This document shows, piece by piece, positions 51,220 to 59,159 of a stretch of DNA of 64,000 bases (positions within the stretch are counted from its first letter, which is position 1; the number at the start of each line of letters is the position of its first letter). This stretch comes from CAZWRN01 sp964636275. Its GTDB lineage: Bacteria > Patescibacteriota > Microgenomatia > Daviesbacterales > UBA10151. The DNA lies in contig CAZWRN010000004.1 in the NCBI GenBank assembly GCA_964636275.1, forward strand, positions 1-64,000. Reading direction: 5' to 3'. The notes beneath the pieces are model-generated. The model was not told the DNA's origin, ran no database searches, and saw only the letters and a list, made by a program, of their open reading frames with translations. The position numbers were made by a program, and so were the translations under genes.

Positions 51220-51627
51220 TTAGACAGCTACACTTTTTTTCTGAAGCCAGGCAATAAATTTATCCGGTACTGGCATGGTTGAAAGTCGTCCTTGTCTGAC
51301 CAGATACCAGTCATCAAACAGATGTGACTCTTTAATCTCCCGCAGAGTCACCGGTTTTTCCAGCTTACTGACAAATCGAAACCAGGGAACAAATGATTTA
51401 GGATTTTTGGGATCGGGCTGCGCCTCTTTACTCACTTTAGCCACCCCCACAATCGCCGGATCACCCGTCCCACTGTGGTAAATGAATACTATATCGCCAA
51501 TTTTCATCTCACGCAAAAAACGATTGGCTAAAGGATTATTGACCCCATCCCAATAATCTTCCCCCAGCTTTTCCAGCTCATCTATGGAATAGACACTTGG
51601 CTCAGTCTTGGCTAAAAAATATTGCAT
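51220..51627 (-). CDS. EVE-domain protein
   Basis: 135 residues, the whole protein being one EVE (PUA-like) domain: MQYFLAKTEPSVYSIDELEK, WDGVNNPLANRFLREMKIGDIVFIYHSG, AIVGVAKVSKEAQPDP and the final LSTMPVPDKFIAWLQ. EVE proteins bind modified bases in DNA or RNA and are often linked to modification-dependent restriction, though the stand-alone form is widespread. A clear AAGGAG lies 8 nt upstream of the ATG. It is divergent from dgkA. Confidence 0.9.
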   Translation of the reverse strand: MQYFLAKTEPSVYSIDELEKLGEDYWDGVNNPLANRFLREMKIGDIVFIYHSGTGDPAIVGVAKVSKEAQPDPKNPKSFVPWFRFVSKLEKPVTLREIKESHLFDDWYLVRQGRLSTMPVPDKFIAWLQKKSVAV

Positions 51628-51679
51628 AATTTGTCTCCTTCCAAACTATATACCATATACCATATACTAAATACTAGTT

Positions 51680-52030
51680 ATGCTCAGATCTCGTCTTAAC
51701 TCTTTTAAATACGCCTTTGCCGGACTCAAAACTGCCGCCAAAGATCAACCCAATTTTTTGATTCATTGTCTGGTAGGATCAATCGTTATTTTTGCTGGCA
51801 GCTATTTTAATATTTCACAGCTAGACTGGCTGATCCTGGCCCTCACAATTGGCATGGTTATCACAGTCGAACTCACCAACACGGCCATTGAAGAGATAGT
51901 TAACTCATTTACCGATCAAGTCCATCCAGCCGCCAAAAAAGCTAAAGATGTAGCTGCAGCTGCAGTACTGGTATCTTCAATTACGGCTGTTATTGTCGGA
52001 TTGGTGATTTTTCTACCCTATTTGTACTAA
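51680..52030 (+). CDS. dgkA: Diacylglycerol/undecaprenol kinase (DgkA family)
   Basis: 116 residues with three membrane helices (about 27-43, 47-63 and 93-113). The family signature ELTNTAIEEIVNSF (E64, E71) and KKAKDVAAAAVL are present. The enzyme phosphorylates diacylglycerol or, in monoderm-type bacteria, undecaprenol at the inner membrane face; undecaprenol would fit a genome so rich in polyprenyl-phosphate-dependent glycosyltransferases. TATACT lies 11 nt upstream. Its stop overlaps the stop of the convergent GT-C gene by 4 nt. Confidence 0.9.
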   Translation: MLRSRLNSFKYAFAGLKTAAKDQPNFLIHCLVGSIVIFAGSYFNISQLDWLILALTIGMVITVELTNTAIEEIVNSFTDQVHPAAKKAKDVAAAAVLVSSITAVIVGLVIFLPYLY

Positions 52031-53556
52031 ATTTTTTCTCTTTTTTGGACCTTGATCAGACCATACTCTTTTTCTTCTACCGGTTGAGTAAAAATATTTT
52101 CAACATTCATAAAATCATCCACCATGTATTGTTCAATGCCTCTCACCGGCTCCATTATCAAATACTGAATGCTGGGTAATTCAGAACGCGAAGTTTCTAC
52201 TTCCAGATGTCCAGCATATCCACTGGCTGCATTACCTCCCCATACCGGCAGATAGCCATATTTTTTAGCTCCATATTGTTCTAAAACATAACTCCAGACG
52301 ATATTTACATTGAGTGGTATTGATAAAGCATTGACTGAAAAAGGCCTCCCCCCCGCATTCTGGTAGATATAATCGATAACCTTTTTTTGATCAGACCACA
52401 GCATCCCAGACTGAACATTTATTGAAGGCAAAGTCCCAAACGGGTTGTATTTTTTAATTTGATACAGATTGGAAAAAATAATTAAAACTACTAAAATACT
52501 ACTGAGCCACAACCATTTCTGACTCAGTTTTATCAGTAAAAAACTGACAAAAATAACAGCAGCAACAGATGCCCCACCCGAATAATAATAAAGCGGGATT
52601 GAAGCCGTATTTTTAAGATACGGTATGAGTCCCACCCCAAACCAGACTAATAAAAAAACTGTCTTTTTTAGCTCATACTTTTTCCAGACATAGAAAATTG
52701 CCAAGGAAAATATTAACAACCCTATCAAACCCGGCCAAATATTAAAGATCGAATCAGCAATAAACCGGCTATATATCAGGGAGCTATTGGCTAAAAGATC
52801 CGGAGTGGTATCTGAGTGTGAAAATAAAATACCAAATATCAATGTCTGAACCCCTCTGAAATGAAATTTGAATTCAGCCATTATAAAGCTGGAGATGACA
52901 ATCAAAAATACAGCGGCTGAAATTGCAATTTGCCTGATAGAAAGCTTGGGTAAAAGTTTACCCAATTTACCAAGTCCAAACAAAAGTATAAATCCTCCAA
53001 TACCCAGATATATCAGAGGGAACTCCAATTGAATTGCTAAGCCCCAGCCTAAAGCAGCCACTACCAACCCCCACCATCTCTTTCTAAACAACAGCAAAAC
53101 TAAACCTAAATAAAAGACTAATCCTGCCTGTACAGATAAAGATGGGTGGTTTTGATAGATAGCAAACTGAGTTTGTTCAAAAGAAACAGCGTATAAAAAA
53201 GCCGCCAGAAAACCAGTTTTTCGGCCATAAAGAAAATAACCGATCAAAAACACCCATACAATCCCGGTTGCATTCAGTACTCGTAAAAAGGCATTAATCA
53301 CTTCAGGATTACCACCAGAAATAAAATGAAAGGGAGCGAAAATATAGTAATACAACGGACCATGAAACAGACCATCAATCAAAGTTGTCGGACCGACCAA
53401 CCGCAAATTTCCCTGTAGCAGCTCTTGAACCACAAAAGCATCCCGCGCCTGGTCATAACCAAAGTAAATATTATATGGAAAATACAAAAACCTGATCCCT
53501 AAAGCTAAAATAAAAATCATTCCCAGCAGCCAATATTGTTTTAAAAGCTGAACCAT
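52027..53556 (-). CDS. GT-C membrane glycosyltransferase, (D)QARD subgroup
   Basis: 509 residues. First outer loop NIYFGYDQARDAFVVQELL (D35, R38, D39), then RLVGPTTLIDGLFHGPLYYYIF, and QTQFAIYQNHPSLSVQ after helix 4. About ten helices and a C-terminal domain (IDYIYQNAGGRPFSVNALSI) follow. It is a close structural sibling of the genes at 14534 and 29611 but lies 20 kb away from the main cluster, beside the undecaprenol kinase gene. Predicted polyprenyl-phosphate-sugar transferase; sugar unknown. Confidence 0.7.
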   Translation of the reverse strand: MVQLLKQYWLLGMIFILALGIRFLYFPYNIYFGYDQARDAFVVQELLQGNLRLVGPTTLIDGLFHGPLYYYIFAPFHFISGGNPEVINAFLRVLNATGIVWVFLIGYFLYGRKTGFLAAFLYAVSFEQTQFAIYQNHPSLSVQAGLVFYLGLVLLLFRKRWWGLVVAALGWGLAIQLEFPLIYLGIGGFILLFGLGKLGKLLPKLSIRQIAISAAVFLIVISSFIMAEFKFHFRGVQTLIFGILFSHSDTTPDLLANSSLIYSRFIADSIFNIWPGLIGLLIFSLAIFYVWKKYELKKTVFLLVWFGVGLIPYLKNTASIPLYYYSGGASVAAVIFVSFLLIKLSQKWLWLSSILVVLIIFSNLYQIKKYNPFGTLPSINVQSGMLWSDQKKVIDYIYQNAGGRPFSVNALSIPLNVNIVWSYVLEQYGAKKYGYLPVWGGNAASGYAGHLEVETSRSELPSIQYLIMEPVRGIEQYMVDDFMNVENIFTQPVEEKEYGLIKVQKREKI

Positions 53557-53602
53557 AACTCAAGTGTAATTCAAATATATCCTTTTACAACAAGGAACTT
53601 GG

Positions 53603-53608
53603 TATACT
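53603..53608 (+). promoter_or_regulatory. -10 box of the ogt-like gene
   Basis: TATACT ends 6 nt before the ATG at 53615. There is no Shine-Dalgarno and no convincing -35, so the transcript is predicted to be leaderless. Confidence 0.4.
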
Positions 53609-53614
53609 CATTTA

Positions 53615-53929
53615 ATGAAAAATTTCACTGAAACTATCCAAAATTTGGCCAAACAAATCCCCGCTGGCAAAGTTGCCACCTATGGGCAACTTGCAGCACT
53701 CGCTGGTCAGCCAAAAGCGGCTCGGGCCGTCGGGATGATCATGAGCAAAAATACCAGTCCTGAAACCATCCCATGTCACCGGGTAGTAGCTTCTAGTGGT
53801 AAATTGACTGGTTATGCTTTTGGTGGAATTGAAAAAAAGAAACAATTACTAAAAAAAGAAGGTGTCAAATTTATTGGAGATAAAGTAGACTTAAAATATT
53901 CACTGTGGAATCATGAAGTTACTCATTAA
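53615..53929 (+). CDS. MGMT/Ogt DNA-binding domain protein (alkyltransferase)
   Basis: 104 residues, consisting only of the C-terminal helix-turn-helix domain of O6-alkylguanine-DNA alkyltransferases. VATYGQLAALAG is the recognition region, ARAVGMIMSKN follows, and IPCHRVV holds the acceptor Cys at position 54, so it is not the Cys-less ATL type (Trp in place of Cys). YAFGGIEKKKQLLKKEGV closes the domain. It repairs O6-alkylguanine by suicidal transfer. It overlaps the next gene by 17 nt. Confidence 0.85.
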   Translation: MKNFTETIQNLAKQIPAGKVATYGQLAALAGQPKAARAVGMIMSKNTSPETIPCHRVVASSGKLTGYAFGGIEKKKQLLKKEGVKFIGDKVDLKYSLWNHEVTH

Positions 53930-54422
53930 TCTTGGCCCGCTGCTGATTTTTCTTTTCTGGAGTTATCAGCTGATATTTACTCCTCAGCATTGGATAATGC
54001 TCGACTTTGCCAATATTATAATACATGAAACAGGCCATCTACTTTTTATGCTATTCCCACAGTTTCTTTATATTTTGGGAGGCTCTTTTTTTCAAATATT
54101 TATGCCCTGTATCGCACTCGGTTATTTCTTCTTCACCCATCAAAAACTGGCGACTATTTTTAGTCTATTTTGGATTGGCAACAATTTGATTAATGTTGCT
54201 GTCTATATTAAAGATTCACAAGCTATGCGGCTACCCAAATTTCTTGGTATGAATGGTATTCACGACTGGAATTGGCTACTAAGTCAGATGTATCTTATAA
54301 AATACGATTGGCTCATCGGCAACATCGTTTTTGGGATCGGAATTATTTTTCTATTAATGAGCATTTGCTGGCTCACAATTGAATCGTTGCAAGAACTTTC
54401 CAGGATTAATAAGAATAATTAA
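53913..54422 (+). CDS. Membrane protein with HETGH motif, putative metalloprotease-like
   Basis: 169 residues with about five hydrophobic segments. Within the second, FANIIIHETGHLLFML contains a HEXXH zinc-binding motif inside the membrane, as in M50 (site-2 protease-like) enzymes. GNNLINVAVYIKDSQAMRLP and NGIHDWNWLLSQM further on match a pattern seen in small M50-like membrane proteins of unknown substrate. The classical LDG motif is not evident, so activity is not assured. It overlaps the ogt-like gene by 17 nt, but a functional link is doubtful. Confidence 0.55.
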   Translation: MKLLINLGPLLIFLFWSYQLIFTPQHWIMLDFANIIIHETGHLLFMLFPQFLYILGGSFFQIFMPCIALGYFFFTHQKLATIFSLFWIGNNLINVAVYIKDSQAMRLPKFLGMNGIHDWNWLLSQMYLIKYDWLIGNIVFGIGIIFLLMSICWLTIESLQELSRINKNN

Positions 54423-55390
54423 TACTTACATTCTGGAAGTTTATTCATCAGAGTCAGATTTGATCCTATTTCATATTTATTGTCGTCATCCCCGCCATCA
54501 TCTTTCATTCTATTTTGATATAGAGGAGACTCTAAAACAGTATTAATCTCCCAGTTATCAGCACTTGCACAATAGGCATAATGAAAGGTTTGGTTATTTT
54601 TTGGATCGATAGATAATTCCTTAATTGGCACCCTGGTCTGTTGAGTCAAATCAGTCTTAACCCAACCATCACCATTTGTCTGAAGGCCTGCTAACAAACT
54701 TGAACCATAACAGTTCGAAGGAATGTGCAACCCTTTACAAAGAATATTAGGTTTTTCTGGATTAAGTGTGGATTCTTGAACAGCCACATTTATGGCATTC
54801 TGCAAGATAGCCAAATCTGTCACACGTTTTACATCACGGGTTAACCTATGGTCTAAAAATTTGAATGTCGATAGCATTTGATCAAACATCTGAATACTCT
54901 CTACATCATAGTAAGCAAAATTTATCTTCCAACTATCTACTGTAGAAACTAACATTCCGTTAGAATATATATATTTCTTCATTTTCAAAGTGTCCAAATT
55001 AGTTTCCTCTATTTTAAGTGGTTTATTCGTAAACATCTTGAAAACCATATCCGGATTGATCTCAAATAATGGTTCTCGCTTACAATCTGAAATTTCTTCT
55101 GAATCGGCTGGAAGTCTTTTAACTAAAACAAATTCACTCTTGAACTCAGGGCAGGAATTATAAACGAACATATCTCCTGGATACTTTATTGAAAAAAAAT
55201 TATTCTTATCGGTAAAAACTTTCCAGGAATCAGTTTGATTGTTTATCTCAATTTGCACAGGATTTTGAACTGAATTTAAATCTTGAGAATTCGACAGAGT
55301 TGAATAATACCAGGCTCCGCCTATGATACTCAAAGAAAGAATAGAAATAACAGCAATAAAAATAATCGGAACAAAACCCCTCTGATTCAT
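54419..55390 (-). CDS. Pilin-like membrane protein with extra N-terminal domain
   Basis: 323 residues from the ATG at 55390 (MNQRGFVPIIFIAVISILSL...), a type-IV-pilin-like start: a short basic leader ending in Gly, then Phe and a hydrophobic helix. Residues 55-175 form a domain with DKNNFFSIKYPGDMFVY as seen in PsbP-like/uncharacterised lipoproteins. From about residue 183 (RLTRDVKRVTDLAILQNAINVA) the text resembles the post-helix part of pseudopilins, including GWVKTDL, a KNNQTFHYAYCASADNWEI strand pair and MKDDGGDDDNKYEIGSNL. It appears to be a chimeric pseudopilin. It lies downstream of the secA repeats. Confidence 0.5.
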   Translation of the reverse strand: MNQRGFVPIIFIAVISILSLSIIGGAWYYSTLSNSQDLNSVQNPVQIEINNQTDSWKVFTDKNNFFSIKYPGDMFVYNSCPEFKSEFVLVKRLPADSEEISDCKREPLFEINPDMVFKMFTNKPLKIEETNLDTLKMKKYIYSNGMLVSTVDSWKINFAYYDVESIQMFDQMLSTFKFLDHRLTRDVKRVTDLAILQNAINVAVQESTLNPEKPNILCKGLHIPSNCYGSSLLAGLQTNGDGWVKTDLTQQTRVPIKELSIDPKNNQTFHYAYCASADNWEINTVLESPLYQNRMKDDGGDDDNKYEIGSNLTLMNKLPECKY

Positions 55391-55426
55391 CAATCTTAAT
55401 GATCTGCATTCTGAAAGTAAAAAGCA

Positions 55427-55655
55427 AGAATTAATTAGGATAGTGACACTTCTTTAGAGAATGAAGTGCTACAGAAACAGCGATTTCTGTAGTGACGTAA
55501 TTCTCGCAAAAAATGTCACTTTGATTAGAATTAATTAGGATAGTGACACTTTTTAAGATAACAGAATGCTCCATGACAACGATCATTTTAGCAATGAAGT
55601 TATCGCAAGAAGTGACACTATTACTATAGCATTAATTAGGATAGTGACACTTCTT
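55427..55655. repeat. Tandem 100-bp palindromic units sharing the secA 3' end
   Basis: The string TTAATTAGGATAGTGACACT starts at 55431, 55531 and 55632, a 100/101-bp period. The third copy is the coding end of secA (CHYPN, stop); copy 1 matches it over 24 bp. Each unit folds into a long hairpin: AGTGACA at the base, a GAGAAT or GATAAC second stem, a different centre (CTACAGAAA/TTTCTGTAG in unit 1), then the right arm ending in TGTCACT or GTGACACT. Confidence 0.85.
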
Positions 55656-58463
55656 ATACTTCTTACCAGAGCCACACCAGCAGGGATCGTTGCGGCCAAT
55701 TTTTCCGTGCGATTTTGTAGCCTGACCTTGTGCTCCGTAGAGTTGTTCTGAAACAACTTGCCCACCTTTTTCTACGGTAACTTTTGTAGTGGCTGTTTGC
55801 TCCACAACTTGCCTGGTTGGTTGCGATGAATACGCCTGATCATTGCTGGAACCCTCCACTTTAACTGACACCCCTTCACCTGGAGTATGATCCATCAGCT
55901 GCCCGACTTCTTCTATCAAATTTTGCTCATCCAAAGCTTCTTCATGAATCTCAGTAGTTTTAGACAGATCAACTACTGGCTGCGGGGCTTGGTGATGGTG
56001 ATGATCAACATTAAATTTGTAGATTCGTCGGGTAATTTCACCATCGATCTCCGCCATCATTCGCTCAAACATATCAAATCCTTCCCTTTTGTATTCAACT
56101 AAAGGATCTCTTTGAGCATATCCTCGCAGATTGATACCAGAACGCAAATCATCCATATTTACCAGATGCTGTAACCAAAAAGTATCTATCGTATTCAAAT
56201 AGACAAATACCTCCATTTGTCGCATGATCTCACTTCCAACTACTTTTTCTTTCTCTTCATACAAATCTCTGGCCAACTTGATCAAAAACTCATCGATCTG
56301 ATCGGCATTACCGATCTGTTTGAGCTGCTCGACCAGATTGTGACGACTACCTTCATCAAAAGGCACAATAGTCCCAAACTCTTCAGCGATCTTTTCATAC
56401 TCAGTCCCTTCCTGGGAATGCATACTGACTATAGAGACAATCTGCTGATCAACTTTTTCTAAAATCAGCTCCTTAAGACTTTTTGCTACTGACTGATCTG
56501 TTTCATCTACTATACCCGGCCGAGTGAATGGTTTTCCCGCTGCAATATGAAGTACCTGATCACGGACGCCGTATATGATCTGACGCTGCTGATTCATCAC
56601 ATCGTCGTATTCGACCGTATGTTTACGGATATCAAAATTGTGTCCTTCAACTTTCTTTTGAGCAGACTCAATAGCTTTGGATACCAGACCATGCTCAATC
56701 GGCTGATCCTCTGGCATCTTTAAAAAATTCATCACTTTAGCCACTTGATCACCACCAAAAATCCGCATCAGATCGTCTTCTAAGGAAACAAAAAATTTGG
56801 TACCACCTGGATCACCTTGCCTACCAGAGCGACCGCGCAGCTGATTGTCAATCCTACGAGACTCATGTCTTTCTGTACCGATCACATACAAACCACCCAA
56901 CTCATCGGCTTTTTTACCCAGCTTAATATCCACACCTCTTCCGGCCAAATTGGTAGCCACCGTAACTGCCCCTTTTTGTCCTGCATCTGCAATAATCTCA
57001 GCCTCTTTTTCATGATTTTTAGCATTGAGTAAAGCATGAGAGATCTTTTTCTTTTTCAGCAGTGAAGATAAAAATTCATTTTTCTCAATTGATGTAGTAC
57101 CAACCAATACCGGTTGACCTGTTTCATGAATCTTAGCAATCTCTTCAGCCACTGCATTGTATTTTGCTGCCTGAGTTTTATAAATTGCATCGGCATAATC
57201 CTTTCTAGACATCTGCCGATTGGTAGGGATGATGACAACATCCAGTTTATAGATTTTATGAAACTCCTCCGCTTCAGTAGCAGCAGTACCAGTCATACCC
57301 GCCAACTTTTCATACATTCTGAAATAATTTTGAAACGAAACTGTCGCCAAAGTTTGAGATTCTTGCTGAATTCGCACTCCCTCTTTAGCCTCTATCGCCT
57401 GATGCAATCCACCTGAATAGCGTCTACCTGGCATCAAACGACCGGTAAATTCATCTACAATTACCACCTCACCATCACGCACGACATAATCACGGTCCAA
57501 CTGAAATAAGGCCCGAGCTTTTAATGCCTCTTCCAAGTGGTGCAGAGCTGAATAATCTTTTTCAAATAAATTGTCCACTCCCAAAAGCTTTTCAACTTTA
57601 ATGATCCCCTGATCAGTCAGATGGGACGTTTTCAATTTTTCATCTACTACATAATCTGTTTCAGCATCCAGCTTATCGATGATTTGTTTAAATTTAGCGT
57701 ATTTCTGAGTCGGTTCCTGGTCTGGTCTGGAGATAATCAGGGGAGTTCTGGCTTCATCTATCAAAATTGAATCTACCTCATCAACAATAGCGTAATGATG
57801 ACCTCGCTGAACTTTATTTTCCAAAGCCAACGCCATATTATCCCGCAGATAATCAAACCCAAATTCATTATTGGTGCCGTAAGTAATATCTGCCGCATAG
57901 GCCTCTTTTCTGGAAACTGGTTTGAGCTTTTTCAATCGCTTGTCAGCGGCATCTTTATTGTTGTATTTAGCATCGTACAAATAGGCTTGTTCATGAACAA
58001 TCACCGCCACACTCATCCCCAAAGCATCATAAATAGGGCCATTCCATCCTGCATCACGTCTAGCCAAATAATCGTTGACCGTCACCACATGGACACCTTT
58101 GCCTGTAATAGAATTTAAGTAGACTGCTAATACTGCAGTCAGTGTTTTTCCTTCACCAGTCTTTTGCTCAGCTATTTTCCCTTGGTGCAAAGCAATACCA
58201 CCCAACAGCTGCACATCAAAATGACGCATACCCAAAGTCCGGTCGGTGGCTTCACGAACCAAGGCAAAAGCCTCAGGCAACATCGCGTCCAGTGATTCAC
58301 CTTTTTGAAATCTTTTTTTTAATTCAACTGATTTATTTTTCAGCTGAACATCAGTTAATTTTTTGGTTTTAGCTTCCAAAGAATTGATTTGGGATACTAT
58401 TTTTGAGTACTCATTTAAAGTTCTTTTATTTGCGTCCAGGAATGAAGAAAAGATATTTAACAT
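55632..58463 (-). CDS. secA: Preprotein translocase ATPase SecA
   Basis: 943 residues. Walker A EQKTGEGKT (100-108), DEVDSILIDEARTPLI, GTAATEAEEFHKIYKLDVV, NLAGRGVDIKLG and RIDNQLRGRSGRQGDPG are present in order. A His-rich linker (VDHHHHQAPQ) and a glutamate-rich spacer precede the SEC-C zinc motif GRNDPCWCGSGKKYKKCH. It drives Sec-dependent export of the many surface proteins seen here. The protein ends CHYPN; these codons lie in a repeat copied twice downstream. TATAAT is 8 nt before the ATG, with no Shine-Dalgarno. Confidence 0.97.
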   Translation of the reverse strand: MLNIFSSFLDANKRTLNEYSKIVSQINSLEAKTKKLTDVQLKNKSVELKKRFQKGESLDAMLPEAFALVREATDRTLGMRHFDVQLLGGIALHQGKIAEQKTGEGKTLTAVLAVYLNSITGKGVHVVTVNDYLARRDAGWNGPIYDALGMSVAVIVHEQAYLYDAKYNNKDAADKRLKKLKPVSRKEAYAADITYGTNNEFGFDYLRDNMALALENKVQRGHHYAIVDEVDSILIDEARTPLIISRPDQEPTQKYAKFKQIIDKLDAETDYVVDEKLKTSHLTDQGIIKVEKLLGVDNLFEKDYSALHHLEEALKARALFQLDRDYVVRDGEVVIVDEFTGRLMPGRRYSGGLHQAIEAKEGVRIQQESQTLATVSFQNYFRMYEKLAGMTGTAATEAEEFHKIYKLDVVIIPTNRQMSRKDYADAIYKTQAAKYNAVAEEIAKIHETGQPVLVGTTSIEKNEFLSSLLKKKKISHALLNAKNHEKEAEIIADAGQKGAVTVATNLAGRGVDIKLGKKADELGGLYVIGTERHESRRIDNQLRGRSGRQGDPGGTKFFVSLEDDLMRIFGGDQVAKVMNFLKMPEDQPIEHGLVSKAIESAQKKVEGHNFDIRKHTVEYDDVMNQQRQIIYGVRDQVLHIAAGKPFTRPGIVDETDQSVAKSLKELILEKVDQQIVSIVSMHSQEGTEYEKIAEEFGTIVPFDEGSRHNLVEQLKQIGNADQIDEFLIKLARDLYEEKEKVVGSEIMRQMEVFVYLNTIDTFWLQHLVNMDDLRSGINLRGYAQRDPLVEYKREGFDMFERMMAEIDGEITRRIYKFNVDHHHHQAPQPVVDLSKTTEIHEEALDEQNLIEEVGQLMDHTPGEGVSVKVEGSSNDQAYSSQPTRQVVEQTATTKVTVEKGGQVVSEQLYGAQGQATKSHGKIGRNDPCWCGSGKKYKKCHYPN

Positions 58464-58471
58464 GAATCACG

Positions 58472-58477
58472 ATTATA
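58472..58477 (-). promoter_or_regulatory. -10 box of secA
   Basis: On the minus strand TATAAT ends 8 nt before the ATG at 58463. No Shine-Dalgarno. The -35 position is not clear. Confidence 0.45.
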
Positions 58478-58497
58478 ACAAAATTTGAGCCTAAATA

Positions 58498-58528
58498 CAG
58501 TTATCAGTTTTCAGTTGTCGGTTTTCAG
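58498..58528. repeat. Left inverted repeat flanking the GNAT gene
   Basis: CAGTTATCAGTTTTCAGTTG, then TCGGTTTTCAG: tandem GTTATC/GTTTTC-type units. Its inverted partner lies at 59082-59113, on the other side of the GNAT gene. Confidence 0.5.
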
Positions 58529-58593
58529 AAATAGGTTGGACAGTTTTCAGTCAATCAGATTTCAGATAGTCACTCTAACATTTACCATAAAAA

Positions 58594-59025
58594 TTATTTT
58601 AGTGGTTTAAAAACCTCAATCCAATTACTTTCTTTGAAACCCATTTGTTTATACCACTTGTAAGATTTAAAGTTTGGATTAGTCAGAAGCCGGATCGCAG
58701 CAAATTTGTTCTCTTGAGCATAAGATTCCATTTTATCCCACAATAGCTGCCCAACACCTTGATTCTGATATTCAGGAATTACCGCAATTGATGCCACAAA
58801 CAACTCTGTACCAAGTTCTCGAGTTAAGGGTATTGCCAATATAAATCCAACAATTTTCTTATCGACTAGCGCAATATAATGACACTTCCCAAAGAATCCT
58901 TCTTTTATATTTTCAGCTGCAAACTCGTGAGACCAGTGTTCACCACTCGCATTAAATGTATCAACAAAAATCTTAACTACTTCAGCCAAATCAGTTTCAC
59001 GCATCAACTCAATCTGAATATTCAT
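58594..59025 (-). CDS. GNAT family N-acetyltransferase
   Basis: 143 residues, the whole being one GNAT fold. The acetyl-CoA loop is VIPEYQNQGVGQLLWDKMES (Q-x-x-G-x-G), preceded by LFVASIA on strand 4 and followed by IRLLTNPNFKSYKWYKQMGFKESN. The acceptor, which could be an amine on a small molecule or protein, is unknown. The gene stands alone, with outward inverted repeats of one family at 58498 and 59082, as if it were a cassette. No strong promoter is visible; TTAATT lies 7 nt upstream of the ATG. Confidence 0.85.
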   Translation of the reverse strand: MNIQIELMRETDLAEVVKIFVDTFNASGEHWSHEFAAENIKEGFFGKCHYIALVDKKIVGFILAIPLTRELGTELFVASIAVIPEYQNQGVGQLLWDKMESYAQENKFAAIRLLTNPNFKSYKWYKQMGFKESNWIEVFKPLK

Positions 59026-59081
59026 ACATTGAAATTAACACATCTTAAAACTGATTAACAGACAACCAGTTTACTTAATGC

Positions 59082-59113
59082 GGATAACCGAAAACGGACA
59101 ACCGATAACCGTT
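59082..59113. repeat. Right inverted repeat flanking the GNAT gene
   Basis: GGATAACCGAAAACGGACAA, then CCGATAACCGTT: reverse complement of the left-flank units (GTTATCGG, GTTTTCGG). It ends 4 nt before the TTGACA of the next promoter. Confidence 0.5.
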
Positions 59114-59117
59114 AAAG

Positions 59118-59146
59118 TTGACAAACCTTTAGCAGTCTCATAAACT
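59118..59146 (+). promoter_or_regulatory. Promoter of the Pro/Thr-rich protein gene
   Basis: A perfect TTGACA (59118-59123), a 17-bp spacer and TAAACT (59141-59146). Start of transcription is expected about 6 nt before the ATG at 59160, so the leader would be very short and without a Shine-Dalgarno. Confidence 0.55.
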
Positions 59147-59159
59147 TATTATTACTGCC

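Noticed and set aside
55427..55627. Integron attC sites
   Set aside because: The constant-arm/variable-centre shape is suggestive, but there is no GTTRRRY core, no cassette genes between the units and no integrase in the window.
55427..55655. CRISPR array
   Set aside because: Only two noncoding units plus a coding copy; the units are 100 bp, palindromic and without unique spacers of regular size, and there are no cas genes.
56217..58372. Plus-strand ORFs inside secA
   Set aside because: They lie opposite the conserved SecA motifs and show no family signal.
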